From Paenibacillus doosanensis (GTDB taxonomy: Bacteria; Bacillota; Bacilli; Paenibacillales; NBRC-103111): a stretch of 64,000 nt of DNA. Position numbers and translations under genes: made by a program. Under the pieces are notes generated by a model. It made no database searches and was not told the DNA's origin. It saw only the letters and a program-made list of their open reading frames with translations. The stretch spans positions 1-64,000 of the forward strand of contig NZ_JANYUY010000006.1 of the NCBI RefSeq assembly GCF_025060755.1. Reading direction: 5' to 3'. Below are positions 47,152 to 55,952 of this stretch, in pieces (the stretch's first letter is position 1; each line of letters opens with the position of its first letter).

Positions 47152-49647
47152 TTATTTAACTAACTGCCCGCGGGTAACGCCCAGTTGGTTGGTCGCTTTG
47201 AGCTTTTTCCAAACCTGCGTTCCGCTAATAGTGCCCTGCAGAGCGCGTTGATACAAATCGATAACTTCCAGCACTTTATCCGGCGTTTCCTCCAGAAACT
47301 CCACCCGGAAGGAGGCTACCCCGAGGTCGAGGAAGTTGCGCACATATTCGGCGCCGGATTGCTCGATGGCATTGTACACCGTATTGCGGCAGCCCTCGTC
47401 GACCCGCACCGGATGAGACATGCCGACGCGGTCCTGCAGCGACAAGCGATGCTCTTCGCACGGGCGTCCGCAGTTCGTATAGTCGGTCCCCTCGCTCATA
47501 AACGTGCAGTACACGCAGTGCTCCGTATGGAACATCGGCATATGCTGATGAATGACGACCTCCAGCTTGGAAGTATCGGCCACCTCCAACAGATCGACCA
47601 TCTGCTGAATGTTCAGATCGTACGAAGGCGTCACTTTGCTTAAGCCTGCATCGAGGAACAGAGCGGCTGTCTTATGATTCGCTATATTTAAGGAAAAATC
47701 TCCGATCAGTTCCGGATGACGTTCCTCAGGATGCTCCATACGGTATTTCATGTAATAATAGACAGCCCCCGTATTGCGAACGAGCACCGCGTCGGGCTGC
47801 AGCTTCATAATATTGCGAAAGTAGCCGGTTTCCCCCGGCATATGAATGCGCGGCGTCGCCAGAGCGATCCGCTTGCCGGCCTCCCGGGCCGCCTCTACCG
47901 CCGCGGGGAACTGCTTGATAAATTCGAAGTCGGCATAGATCATGTCGACGTCCGTCCGCGCGGCCGCGCGCACCTGCTCCAGGTTGCGGCACAGCGCCGT
48001 AAGCCGCGGAGCCTGCGGCTTGCCGTTCTTCGGCGCCGCATCGTCCATGGCGGTTATGCGGCGTTTAATATACGAGCGCGGAGCTTGGCGCGCCTCCTCC
48101 AATTGCGCCGCAGCATTGCGGCGCATGCCGTTCAGTTCGCGCATCGGCACGATCAGCGCCCCGTCCAGCTGCACGTCAAGCTCTCCAAGCTCCAGCGTCG
48201 TCCCGCCCAGACGGCCGAACTGATCCTCGAACAGCGCGGCGTCCATCGGCCGCTTCTCCGCCTGCACGAGCGGCAGCTCGGACTCCACATAGACCGTATG
48301 GCCGGTTAGCCCGTCGGTCCACCAGCTCTTAAGCGGCTCGCCCAGCTTGCCTGTGACGCGGATCGATACCGGGAATGTGCGGTAAGGCTTCTCCGTCTCG
48401 AACGTCTGGCGCAGCCGCTTGTCCAGATGCGGGTCGTTCGTCTTCCAGATCCGGTCGCCGACATGAACTCTGCCCAGGTTCACGTCATTGCGCCCGGGCA
48501 CGATCTCGATCAAGCCGCCGTACGCCTCGCCTTCCAGCTTCTCGCCTTTGCGGCGAATATCGTATACGCGGCCGCCTTCCTCCTTCTTCGTCGGGTCCCC
48601 GGCGTCGAAGCAGATGCCGTCCCCACGCTTCAGCGGCGCTTCGAGCTCGCAGAGCACGCCGTCGCGCAAAATTTGCTTCACGCGCCCTACATAGACGCCG
48701 CGGCTTTTCGGGTAAGTTCCCTCGACCAACTGCTTATTGTTCGTTCCTTTGAGAAAGCCGTAGGTGAAACCGCGAGAAAAGCTCTGCTCCAGCTCGCGCA
48801 GCTCCTCCTTCGTCGGCTTGGCCTGCCCGGTTTCGAAGTAGCGGTCAATCGCCTTGCGGTACTTGCTTACGACATTCGCTACATACTCCGGACTCTTAAG
48901 CCGGCCTTCGATCTTGAACGAAGTCACTCCCGCTTCGATCAGCTCGGGAACGAGCTCCAGCGCGGCCAAATCCTTCGGCGACAGCAGGTAGGCGATATCG
49001 CCCATCGGCTTCTGCACGCCGTCCACCATCAGGTCGTAAGGCAAACGACAGGCTTGAGCGCATTCTCCGCGGTTGGCCGAACGGCCTCCCCACATCTCCG
49101 AGGTCAGACATTGACCCGAATACGAGACGCACAGCGCGCCGTGCACGAACACTTCCATCGGCAGCTTCGCCTGGTCGCCGATCTGCTTGATTTGCTTCAG
49201 ATTATTTTCCCGTCCGAGCACCACTCGTTCGATATCGAACGGCTTCGTGAACTCGACCGCTTCCGGAGAAGTGATCGTCATCTGGGTCGAGCCGTGGATC
49301 GGGAAATCCGGGGAAATGTCGCGAATCATCTTGACCAAGCCCAGGTCCTGCACGATGACCGCGTCCACCCCCGCGTCAATACAGGCTTCGATCAGCTTGC
49401 GTGCTTCGTCAAGCTCATCCTCGAACACCAATATATTGAAAGTAAGAAATCCTTTCACCCCGTACAGATGAAGAAAAGACATAATATCAGGCAGCTCGTC
49501 CGTATGAAAATTGTTCGCCCGGGCCCGCGCATTAAACTTCTCAACGCCGAAAAAGACGGCATTCGCCCCGTTGGCTACAGCCGCTCTGAGACAGTCCCAA
49601 TCGCCGGCCGGGGCGAGCAGCTCTATACCCTCTTTGCTTAACTTCAT
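47152..49647 (-). CDS. U32-family peptidase with C-terminal DUF3656 region (YrrN/YrrO or RlhA-like)
   Basis: The start ATG 49647 lies ten bases after GGAGG, giving 831 residues; an upstream ATG is too close to the ribosome site. The N-terminal TIM-barrel opens IELLAPAGDWDCLRAAVANGA. The U32 signature is present as EVFVHGALCVSYSGQC (about 160-175). A Cys cluster follows (GECAQACRLPYD), and a second U32-like segment holds HCVYCTFMSEGTDYTNCGRPCE near the end, so it is a long two-part form. Family members include collagenase-annotated proteins and the tRNA/rRNA hydroxylases TrhP and RlhA, which use Fe-S or prephenate. Hydroxylation of RNA is therefore as plausible as proteolysis. It is monocistronic. 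Confidence 0.88.
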   Translation of the reverse strand: MKLSKEGIELLAPAGDWDCLRAAVANGANAVFFGVEKFNARARANNFHTDELPDIMSFLHLYGVKGFLTFNILVFEDELDEARKLIEACIDAGVDAVIVQDLGLVKMIRDISPDFPIHGSTQMTITSPEAVEFTKPFDIERVVLGRENNLKQIKQIGDQAKLPMEVFVHGALCVSYSGQCLTSEMWGGRSANRGECAQACRLPYDLMVDGVQKPMGDIAYLLSPKDLAALELVPELIEAGVTSFKIEGRLKSPEYVANVVSKYRKAIDRYFETGQAKPTKEELRELEQSFSRGFTYGFLKGTNNKQLVEGTYPKSRGVYVGRVKQILRDGVLCELEAPLKRGDGICFDAGDPTKKEEGGRVYDIRRKGEKLEGEAYGGLIEIVPGRNDVNLGRVHVGDRIWKTNDPHLDKRLRQTFETEKPYRTFPVSIRVTGKLGEPLKSWWTDGLTGHTVYVESELPLVQAEKRPMDAALFEDQFGRLGGTTLELGELDVQLDGALIVPMRELNGMRRNAAAQLEEARQAPRSYIKRRITAMDDAAPKNGKPQAPRLTALCRNLEQVRAAARTDVDMIYADFEFIKQFPAAVEAAREAGKRIALATPRIHMPGETGYFRNIMKLQPDAVLVRNTGAVYYYMKYRMEHPEERHPELIGDFSLNIANHKTAALFLDAGLSKVTPSYDLNIQQMVDLLEVADTSKLEVVIHQHMPMFHTEHCVYCTFMSEGTDYTNCGRPCEEHRLSLQDRVGMSHPVRVDEGCRNTVYNAIEQSGAEYVRNFLDLGVASFRVEFLEETPDKVLEVIDLYQRALQGTISGTQVWKKLKATNQLGVTRGQLVK

Positions 49648-49899
49648 AAAGTTCATTCCTCCGAATGCAATTCCGATTCTCTTAACATATCGCTTCAACT
49701 AATATAGTGTACCAGAAACAGCCCCGGTAAGGCCAATAAAACCAGCAAATGGCAGAGGGCCTGCGAAACGTCCGTTAAGCCCAGCTTATCCCACAGCCGC
49801 GCCGGTTAAACATGGGCTTTCAAAGGAAATTCGAAGCTTGAAGGAGCCAAGAGCGGCGTCCGCGAGAGGTGCGGCGATCGGCGGTCCCGCCCGCATTCT

Positions 49900-50097
49900 G
49901 TGCTCAACTCAAACCCCAATTCTGGTACGATGGTTCCATTTTCCCAACCGAAGTTCCAAATATCAACGAGGGCAATTCCGAAAAGCGAACTACACGCTGC
50001 TGTTAAAAACTTAATTGCCGAATCCGGAGAGGCTGCTCGCAATTTCAATGGCGTGGACGAAACGGAAGCATTTTGGGGCGATGTAACGGGGGATTAG
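49900..50097 (+). CDS. Possible antitoxin remnant
   Basis: A frame of up to 65 codons (GTG 49900; ATG 49930 is also possible) ends with TAG exactly one base before the toxin-like ATG at 50098, the spacing of a toxin-antitoxin pair. The C-terminus is helical and acidic (SELHAAVKNLIAESGEAARNF, then DETEAFWGD), as in antitoxin tails. There is no ribosome site, and no clear DNA-binding domain in the N-terminus. It may be a truncated fragment. The link to an antitoxin is only by position and character. Confidence 0.3.
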   Translation: MLNSNPNSGTMVPFSQPKFQISTRAIPKSELHAAVKNLIAESGEAARNFNGVDETEAFWGDVTGD

Positions 50098-50330
50098 ATG
50101 CTTCCCATTACCTATCTTGGCCCCGCAGAACGCTATTTTAAAAAACTCGTTGAGAAACCGCCAAAGCGCGCCTATTTCGATGCGATCCTGGCCATTCGAA
50201 ATGATCCCTCGATTGGGGAACAAAAGACAGGCGATCTCACTGGCATATTCAGCTATGATGTATCAGAAGAAAATGATGATGGTGAGCTTGTGGTCGTCAT
50301 CATGGCTGGATCTAGGGAAAACTTCGCCTG
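50098..50330 (+). pseudogene. Degenerate RelE/ParE-type toxin gene
   Basis: Residues 1-77 match the RelE/ParE toxin family: a start like LPITYLGPAERYFKKLVEKP, AILAIRNDPSIGEQKTGDLTGIF and VVVIMAGSRENF. The central strand that normally follows FSYDV (a YRI-type beta strand, a dozen or so residues) is missing, and after GSRENF the frame reads into sequence antisense to another gene. So it has an internal deletion and a replaced C-terminus. It is not expected to be active. Confidence 0.65.
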
Positions 50331-50727
50331 CCCGGAGACAATGACGTACACGACCTCGATGGCAGCCCAGCCTTGGCCCATGGATAGCGCCGCCCATGGC
50401 ATATGGGCTCCGGCTACCGCGAGCAGCCCCCATCTCACACCCTCTTCAAGCACCCCCGGTGAAGCGACTACCAGAGCTTGCGCCCGAGCCGGAGACAGCA
50501 GCTTCATCCCTATCGCCGCTACCGGCCCCCCGCAGGATCAGCGTGGCGGTCCAACCGGCGGCTCCGAGTCCGTACGCCTTCCAATCGATGCCTGGACCAG
50601 CCGCATAGGAGAAATACAGCCCCAACAGGACAGGGACTGCCATATACAAAGGAAGCGCCTTGAAGAAGCGGATCTTTATACGCCGCACCTCTTCCGGAGT
50701 AATTTCGTTATCCGAAGGACTGGTCAT
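50331..50727 (-). pseudogene. Frameshifted membrane-protein gene, truncated at its 3' end
   Basis: Reading the minus strand from ATG 50727 gives MTSPSDNEITPEEVRRIK, a hydrophobic helix (ALPLYMAVPVLLGLYFSYAAG), then AYGLGAAGWTATLILRG. There the frame is lost at a run of six G (plus-strand C, 50526-50531). With five G the frame continues as PVAAIGMKLLSP, EEGVRWGLLAVAGAHMPWAALSMGQGWAAIEVVYVIVS, with about three more helices. The E-x-x-R-W and G-x-G-x-x-x-I-E spacing recalls intramembrane peptidases such as YhfC/PrsW, but I cannot confirm this. The end runs into the toxin remnant. A sequencing error in the homopolymer could mimic the frameshift. Confidence 0.6.
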
Positions 50728-50863
50728 CCGCGAAACACCCCGATCTCTCAATTGCCGTTTTCCATAATCATACTCATTTTCCTGCCGCCGTATCAACATA
50801 TTCCTGTGTGTTCCGGTCCTTGATTTGCCAAGTTCCACCCCATGTCAGCTTGTCCGACAAAAG

Positions 50864-50892
50864 TTAACAAAGCCCGCCATCCATGCTATAAT
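50864..50892 (+). promoter_or_regulatory. SigA-type promoter of the Dlt-like operon
   Basis: TTAACA (50864-50869) and TATAAT (50887-50892, exact consensus) with 17-base spacing, about 40 bases before the TTG start of the large VCBS gene. This implies vegetative, fairly strong transcription. Confidence 0.8.
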
Positions 50893-50932
50893 TGCAAAGT
50901 AGTCCAATCAAGCTTATAATCGAGGGATTTTA

Positions 50933-53900
50933 TTGAAATTGACTAAAGGCCGGATCGCCGGTGCCGTTATCGGCATTCTCGTGATCTTTGCAACGTGGCT
51001 GGCCGTCTCCGATAAGGAGCTGTCCGTCCGCATGCTGTACGCCTGCAGCGGCGACAGCTTCGATACGGCTGCATACGGCCAGTTGGAACAATCGCTAGTC
51101 GCTAATCTGCAATTGGAACGGCACAATCTGGACAAGCTGACGCTGCGTCAGCTGAAAGGCTACGAAGCCGTCTATCTTGACCCTTCTTTGCATGAGACGC
51201 TAACGGACAAGCAGCGCGAGCTCTTGCAAAGCTACGTCTCCCAGGGAGGGCATCTGTTCCTTGAAAATAACATGGTCGCGGATTTCCCGCTCGACTTCAT
51301 CGGGGCGAAGCGGCTCGTCGATTTGACGCCGCCCGCCCAGCTTGCCGCAAGCTCAGGCAAGACCGCCGGTGCGGCCGGGGAAGCCTTCGCCTATCCCCAA
51401 GTCGAGCTGAACCTGCAGGGAATGCAGCAGCTGTTCCGCCAGTTCATGGACAACTACATCAACCATGACGGCGCGGCCGATCTGCAGCAATTTTCCTGGG
51501 GAAAAGGCATGATTCCTTCTACCGCCGAGCCGATGGTCACGCTCGGCGAACAAGCGATTTATGCCCTGAACCGTTACGGCAAAGGGACCGTGCTGTTCAG
51601 CAGCGCCCTGCTGCCGAACCGGTATTACATAACCGGCTATGACATGAGCAGCGGTATGGACCCGAGCCTCGGGTTCGATAAGCTTGCCGCGGCGGTGAAC
51701 GGTGCCAAGAAGCCGGTCTCCGGAGCGCTTTATTTCGACCGCAACCAGCTTCCGCTGGAGCCCTATTATCACTTCACGTTCGCCGCGGCCGGCGCGCTGA
51801 TGCGCAGCGAGTACGCCGCCTTCGTCTCGAAGGAGACGCTCGGCTACAGCGTGAAGAAGGTGATGGGACCGTACGGGCGGCCCGCAATGTCGCATCAGAA
51901 TCATTTCGAAGCGATTGAAGCGATCCGCGACGGCGAGGGCATCCAATGGGCCGAGCTGCTGAAGAAGTACAATCAGGTGCCTTCCTTCACGCTCGTCCGC
52001 TCGTCGTTCCACTGGGGACGATGGCAGGAATCGCTCGTTGTTCACTTGAATGAAGGAACGAATGATAAGCCGGCTTTTCACGGAGAGACGCCGAATTCGT
52101 TTTATTCGAGCGGCACCCGCGTCATGGCGGACGGCGACCCGATCCGGCTCGCGCTGTACCCGGACTATCGTTCGCTCGGAGACCCGGTCGACAAGCCGTT
52201 CCGGGCTTACCCGGCGCTTGCCGATCTGAACGGCGACGGGCGGCCCGACCTGATCGTCGGGTCGGCCGACGGCACCATCTCCGCTTACCTTAGCGGCGGG
52301 GCTCAGCCGGACGCTTACGGCGGGCAAGAGCTGCCCGCCGGCCTGACGGCGCCCGACGCCTTCGGTAAGCGCGAGCCGCTGCGGCTGGCTAACGGTCAGC
52401 CGCTCAAGACCGACGCGTACGCGAGCGTGGCCGCGTACGATCTGAACGCCGACGGCCGGCCGGACCTGGTCCTCGGCCTGGCCGACGGCACGCTCGCCGT
52501 CGCCTACGGCCAAGCCGGCGGCGTCTTCGCAAGCCCCGTCCCGCTCGTCGCGGACGGGAAGCCTATCCGAGCCGCGGCGCCCGTGGCTCCGGCTCTGGGG
52601 GACGTCACCGCCGACGGCGTGCCCGACCTCGTGGTCGGGGATGCGGATGGCGGTGTGACGCTCTACCGCGGCCAGCGCGCAGCGGGCCGCGGCGGCGCCG
52701 CAGGCGCCGGCTCGGGCTCCGGCACAGCCGGGGAGCCCGTCGCCTTCGAAGCCGGGCGCTTGCTGTTCAAGCTGCCCGCGAAATTCGCCGCGCCGTCGAT
52801 CCGCGACATGAACGGCGACGGACGGGCCGACCTGGTGGTCGGCAACGTCGAGGGCGACCTGCGCATTTACTTGCAGCAGGCGGACGGAACGTGGCAGCCT
52901 TCCGGCGTGCTGGAAGGCGCCACCGTGAACCAGCTCGGCAATCACGCCCTCGTCGGAGGACATAACTCCGTACCGCTCTGGTACGATTTGAATCACGACG
53001 GCAAAGACGACCTGCTCGTCGGCCAGCTGGAATTCGGGATGGCGATCCCGGTCGACGATCCGAAATTCCCGTATGCCGAGCAGCTGCAGGCGTTTATCCA
53101 ATATAACAAGGATCATTACCTGGATTTGTTCCCGCATATGTTTGTCCATAACTTCACAAGCGACGAGCAGGAGAAGGAAGAAATCGCGCTCCAGCAGAAG
53201 TCCTTCAAGACGTTAGGCATTCCGTGGAACATGCCGGGGACGAACCAGCATACATGGCGCATCAACAATCCGGACCGTACGCAGACGCTGAACAATGAAC
53301 GCAATGCGGAAGTCTGGTATAACTTCGGCTTCCGCCCGTCGAACATTCCGAACGAACCGCGTCTCGGCGTTCAGTATAACTGGAGCTTTCCGTTCCTGAT
53401 GACGGACGCCGGCTCCAGCGAGCCGTCCAATCCGCCGCTATTGCTCAGTACGCCTGCGCCGGTGCTGCGGCTCGGCGAGTATTCAACGGAAGACTTGTTC
53501 CAATCGTACATTAACCTGGATTTACCGATCGATTATTTCGAGCATATCGAATATCATTTCCCTACGCGGGTCGGCGAGCTGCTCGAATTCGTTCAATATC
53601 TCGATAAGATTCGCAATCAATACGGCTACAACTTTATGACCGAGCCGCAGATGGCCCGCTCCGTCCTGAATACGTTGACTACCCGCGTTACGGTGTCCCG
53701 GCCGTGGATCGAAGTCGTATTCGATCATCTGAAACGGCTGATCGGCATCCATTCCGACCCGTCCATCCGGATTCAGCCCGATACTACCGGCGTTCCGGCG
53801 CAAGCGGCGGAATACAAAGGGACGCTCGGCGTTTCGATCGAACGGGGACAAGCCTACGCGGAGCGCCCGATGACCACCGACTCCGACGTCTCCGATCTGC

Positions 53901-54202
53901 GCGGGGATAAGCTGTATCTCGGCGTTCCGGGCAAAACTAAGGTTCGCTTCGGCGAGGGGACAGGCGAGGCTTCGCTGCACATGCTGCGCGCCAATACGCC
54001 TTATCGTCTGGATAAACAGAACGACGGATGGACGCTGGAGCTGCAAGCCGGCGGCATGCAGCAGGTTCAATTGCGGAGCTCTCAGCCGCTTGCGATCGAA
54101 GGCGATCAGCTGCAAGTCGATCATCAGGACGGCACCGAGGTGTACACGGTAACCCATTTCGGAGCCGCTGTCACCGTCACGGTCCGCAGCCCTAAAGATT
54201 GA
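50933..54202 (+). CDS. Large membrane-anchored protein with FG-GAP/VCBS repeats heading the Dlt-like operon
   Basis: The 1089 residues begin at a TTG (GAGGG upstream) with one transmembrane anchor (about 8-25). An alpha/beta domain (about 30-110: YACSGDSFDTAAYGQLE..., YEAVYLDPSLHETLTDKQREL, GGHLFLENN) resembles the DUF4350/class I glutamine-amidotransferase-like fold. Five calcium-binding FG-GAP/VCBS repeats follow, at about 428-700. Examples are DLNGDGRPDLIVGSADG, DLNADGRPDLVLGLADG and DMNGDGRADLVVGNVEG. The ~390 C-terminal residues are a conserved-looking external domain that I cannot name (HTWRINNPDRTQTLNNERN; YHFPTRVGELLEFV). No catalytic motif is evident. It lies 260 bases from the carrier-protein gene. 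I infer a surface protein that binds or receives the aminoacylated polymer. Confidence 0.85.
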   Translation: MKLTKGRIAGAVIGILVIFATWLAVSDKELSVRMLYACSGDSFDTAAYGQLEQSLVANLQLERHNLDKLTLRQLKGYEAVYLDPSLHETLTDKQRELLQSYVSQGGHLFLENNMVADFPLDFIGAKRLVDLTPPAQLAASSGKTAGAAGEAFAYPQVELNLQGMQQLFRQFMDNYINHDGAADLQQFSWGKGMIPSTAEPMVTLGEQAIYALNRYGKGTVLFSSALLPNRYYITGYDMSSGMDPSLGFDKLAAAVNGAKKPVSGALYFDRNQLPLEPYYHFTFAAAGALMRSEYAAFVSKETLGYSVKKVMGPYGRPAMSHQNHFEAIEAIRDGEGIQWAELLKKYNQVPSFTLVRSSFHWGRWQESLVVHLNEGTNDKPAFHGETPNSFYSSGTRVMADGDPIRLALYPDYRSLGDPVDKPFRAYPALADLNGDGRPDLIVGSADGTISAYLSGGAQPDAYGGQELPAGLTAPDAFGKREPLRLANGQPLKTDAYASVAAYDLNADGRPDLVLGLADGTLAVAYGQAGGVFASPVPLVADGKPIRAAAPVAPALGDVTADGVPDLVVGDADGGVTLYRGQRAAGRGGAAGAGSGSGTAGEPVAFEAGRLLFKLPAKFAAPSIRDMNGDGRADLVVGNVEGDLRIYLQQADGTWQPSGVLEGATVNQLGNHALVGGHNSVPLWYDLNHDGKDDLLVGQLEFGMAIPVDDPKFPYAEQLQAFIQYNKDHYLDLFPHMFVHNFTSDEQEKEEIALQQKSFKTLGIPWNMPGTNQHTWRINNPDRTQTLNNERNAEVWYNFGFRPSNIPNEPRLGVQYNWSFPFLMTDAGSSEPSNPPLLLSTPAPVLRLGEYSTEDLFQSYINLDLPIDYFEHIEYHFPTRVGELLEFVQYLDKIRNQYGYNFMTEPQMARSVLNTLTTRVTVSRPWIEVVFDHLKRLIGIHSDPSIRIQPDTTGVPAQAAEYKGTLGVSIERGQAYAERPMTTDSDVSDLRGDKLYLGVPGKTKVRFGEGTGEASLHMLRANTPYRLDKQNDGWTLELQAGGMQQVQLRSSQPLAIEGDQLQVDHQDGTEVYTVTHFGAAVTVTVRSPKD

Positions 54203-54292
54203 TCCGCGCTATGCTTTTCATGCGACGCTTTCGCGAACGGAACTGCCCGGCAGCGATGTCCGTGAAACTTAAGCCCATTCTGCGAAACCGGA

Positions 54293-54335
54293 AGATTCCC
54301 GCGAATGCCTTGTTCCTTCAGGCTCGCGGGAATCT
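54293..54335 (+). repeat. Long perfect stem-loop between the VCBS gene and the carrier-protein gene
   Basis: AGATTCCCGCGA and TCGCGGGAATCT form a 12-bp perfect stem with a 19-base loop that has its own GCCT/AGGC inner pair. No T-run follows, so it is not a standard terminator. It may set the ratio between the large protein and the downstream enzymes by mRNA processing or partial termination. Confidence 0.6.
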
Positions 54336-54461
54336 GTCGCGTTACACGCCCTGCCGCCCTTCGCTTAAGGGCCGGCTTGCGGCGAGTAGGCGAACGGCGA
54401 GCTAGTGTAAGGCAAGCCTGCAAGCTTTTTAATATACTGCATATCCAAGGAGGAACTTCCC

Positions 54462-54713
54462 ATGCAAGACTTGCTTCAAGAACTGGAAGAGCATATCCGC
54501 AGCCGCTACGAGATCGAAGCGGACGACGACGATTTTACGGTAGACGTCCATTTGTTCGACTACGGCTACATCGATTCGATCGGCGCTACGGCGCTCATCG
54601 CCCACCTGGAGAAAACGTACGGCATTCAAGTAACGAATCAGGATCTGATGCTGTATTCGCTGAATACGGTGCGCGAAATCGCCGATTTCATTCAAACCAA
54701 GACTGCGAGGTAA
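54462..54713 (+). CDS. Acyl/peptidyl carrier protein (DltC-like)
   Basis: At 83 residues this is the standard size of a carrier protein. The 4'-phosphopantetheine site is S39 in YIDSIGATALI: the usual D-S-L has isoleucine after Ser. It has the four-helix pattern and an acidic surface (EADDDDF). AAGGAGG lies eight bases before the ATG. The ligase gene begins six bases after its stop. Carrier proteins encoded next to this ligase family accept an amino acid as thioester. With the MBOAT and SGNH genes downstream it plays the part of DltC. Confidence 0.93.
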   Translation: MQDLLQELEEHIRSRYEIEADDDDFTVDVHLFDYGYIDSIGATALIAHLEKTYGIQVTNQDLMLYSLNTVREIADFIQTKTAR

Positions 54714-54719
54714 TCAATT

Positions 54720-55916
54720 ATGGAATGCGTCGTATCCCTGGAAGGATTGGCTTCCAGCCAGCACGGACAATTAAAGTACGCCGCCGCGTTTATCGACGAG
54801 CAGATCAGCGACATCCGGCTTGACGACAAGCATATTTATATCACCCATGAGTCGGTCAAAGGAAACGCAGCGATAGAAGCGCATGTGCGCCGTCTGATCG
54901 AGCGATTTTCCCAAGGAGACTTCGGCTTCAAAGAAAACATCTTGTTCGAGCACAAAGTGGAAACGCCTTATGAAGGCGACATTATCGCCGAGCTCGTCGA
55001 GCGCAAAATCATTAAAGTGCTGGAGCCTGGCTTGTTTATTTTCCGCGAACCTTTCTCCAGCCTGATGCGGTTTCTCGATTACTCCTTCATGACGAAGGTG
55101 GCGGGCCGCTTTTCCGGCATTCAGGAGGAGTCGTATCCGGCCGTCATTCACTGCGATACGCTGAACAAGACGAACCATTTCACTTCTTTTCCCGAGCATA
55201 TTCATTTTCTGACGCACTTGCGCGAAGATCTCGACATTATCGAGTCGTTCTCCCAATCGATCCGCGATGCCGGCGGCTGGAAGCAGGATAGCCCGCTTGA
55301 CCTTAACGCGAGCATGCCGAAGCCCAAGTTCGCCATGAACCCTTCGACCTGCTACCACTGCTATGAAGGACTTCAGAACGAAACGCTGGAAGGCGACGGG
55401 ATGATCGTGACGGCGATTTCCAAATGCCATCGCTTCGAGTCGCGCAACCATACCGATTTCGGCCGTTTGCTCGATTTCAGCATGCGCGAAATTATTTTCG
55501 TCGGCAAGCCGGAATTCGTTAAGGAGAACCGTCTTCGTTCTATCGAGTACTTGAAGGAGCTTGCGGTGGAATGGAATGTAGACTGTATGATGGAGATCGC
55601 CAACGATCCGTTCTTCACGAACGATTTCCAAACCAAAGCGTCGTTCCAGCGCAATCAAGAAATGAAATACGAGCTTCGTCTGTCGATTCCGCATGTGAAG
55701 AAATCGATCGCCTGCAGCTCGGTCAATTTCCACAGCAATACGTTCGGCACCGCCTTTAACATTAAAATGGGCAAGCGCAACGCCGTTACCGGCTGTGTCG
55801 GCTTTGGCATCGAACGCTGGGCTTTCGCTTTCCTCGCTCAATACGGACTGAACGAGGCCGACTGGCCCGAGGCTTTCCGCGAGCAGTATCATGCTTGGCA
55901 GCAAAAATCGCTGTAA
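54720..55916 (+). CDS. Amino acid:[carrier protein] ligase, a truncated class II aminoacyl-tRNA-synthetase (SerRS-like) homologue
   Basis: It activates an amino acid with ATP and loads it on a carrier protein in place of tRNA. Class II core motifs are visible. Motif 2 with its loop is CHRFESRNHTDFGRLLDFSMREIIFVG (236-262), with R238-E240 and R256-E257. Motif 3 is GFGIERWAFAF (361-371) with R366. The MNPSTCYHCYEGL segment (206-218) matches the MxPxxCYPxYP block of known aa:CP ligases. There is no N-terminal tRNA-binding coiled coil, consistent with loss of tRNA charging. Zn ligands by analogy would include E240 and C359; the first Cys is not obvious (C145 is a candidate). At 398 residues it is slightly longer than characterised members, with about 80 extra N-terminal residues. 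Confidence 0.9.
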   Translation: MECVVSLEGLASSQHGQLKYAAAFIDEQISDIRLDDKHIYITHESVKGNAAIEAHVRRLIERFSQGDFGFKENILFEHKVETPYEGDIIAELVERKIIKVLEPGLFIFREPFSSLMRFLDYSFMTKVAGRFSGIQEESYPAVIHCDTLNKTNHFTSFPEHIHFLTHLREDLDIIESFSQSIRDAGGWKQDSPLDLNASMPKPKFAMNPSTCYHCYEGLQNETLEGDGMIVTAISKCHRFESRNHTDFGRLLDFSMREIIFVGKPEFVKENRLRSIEYLKELAVEWNVDCMMEIANDPFFTNDFQTKASFQRNQEMKYELRLSIPHVKKSIACSSVNFHSNTFGTAFNIKMGKRNAVTGCVGFGIERWAFAFLAQYGLNEADWPEAFREQYHAWQQKSL

Positions 55917-55952
55917 CCGGCCTTTAACACTAAAAAAAGATGTGGATTCCCT

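Noticed and set aside
50098-50823. A single 241-residue plus-strand protein starting with the toxin-like sequence
   Set aside because: After about residue 77 the frame is antisense to a minus-strand membrane-protein gene and has low-complexity Pro/Ser/Thr content; only the first part is toxin-like.
51353-53149. 598-codon minus-strand frame opposite the VCBS gene
   Set aside because: The plus-strand VCBS repeats and promoter are clear; the antisense product is Arg/Val-rich noise from the same GC-rich codons.
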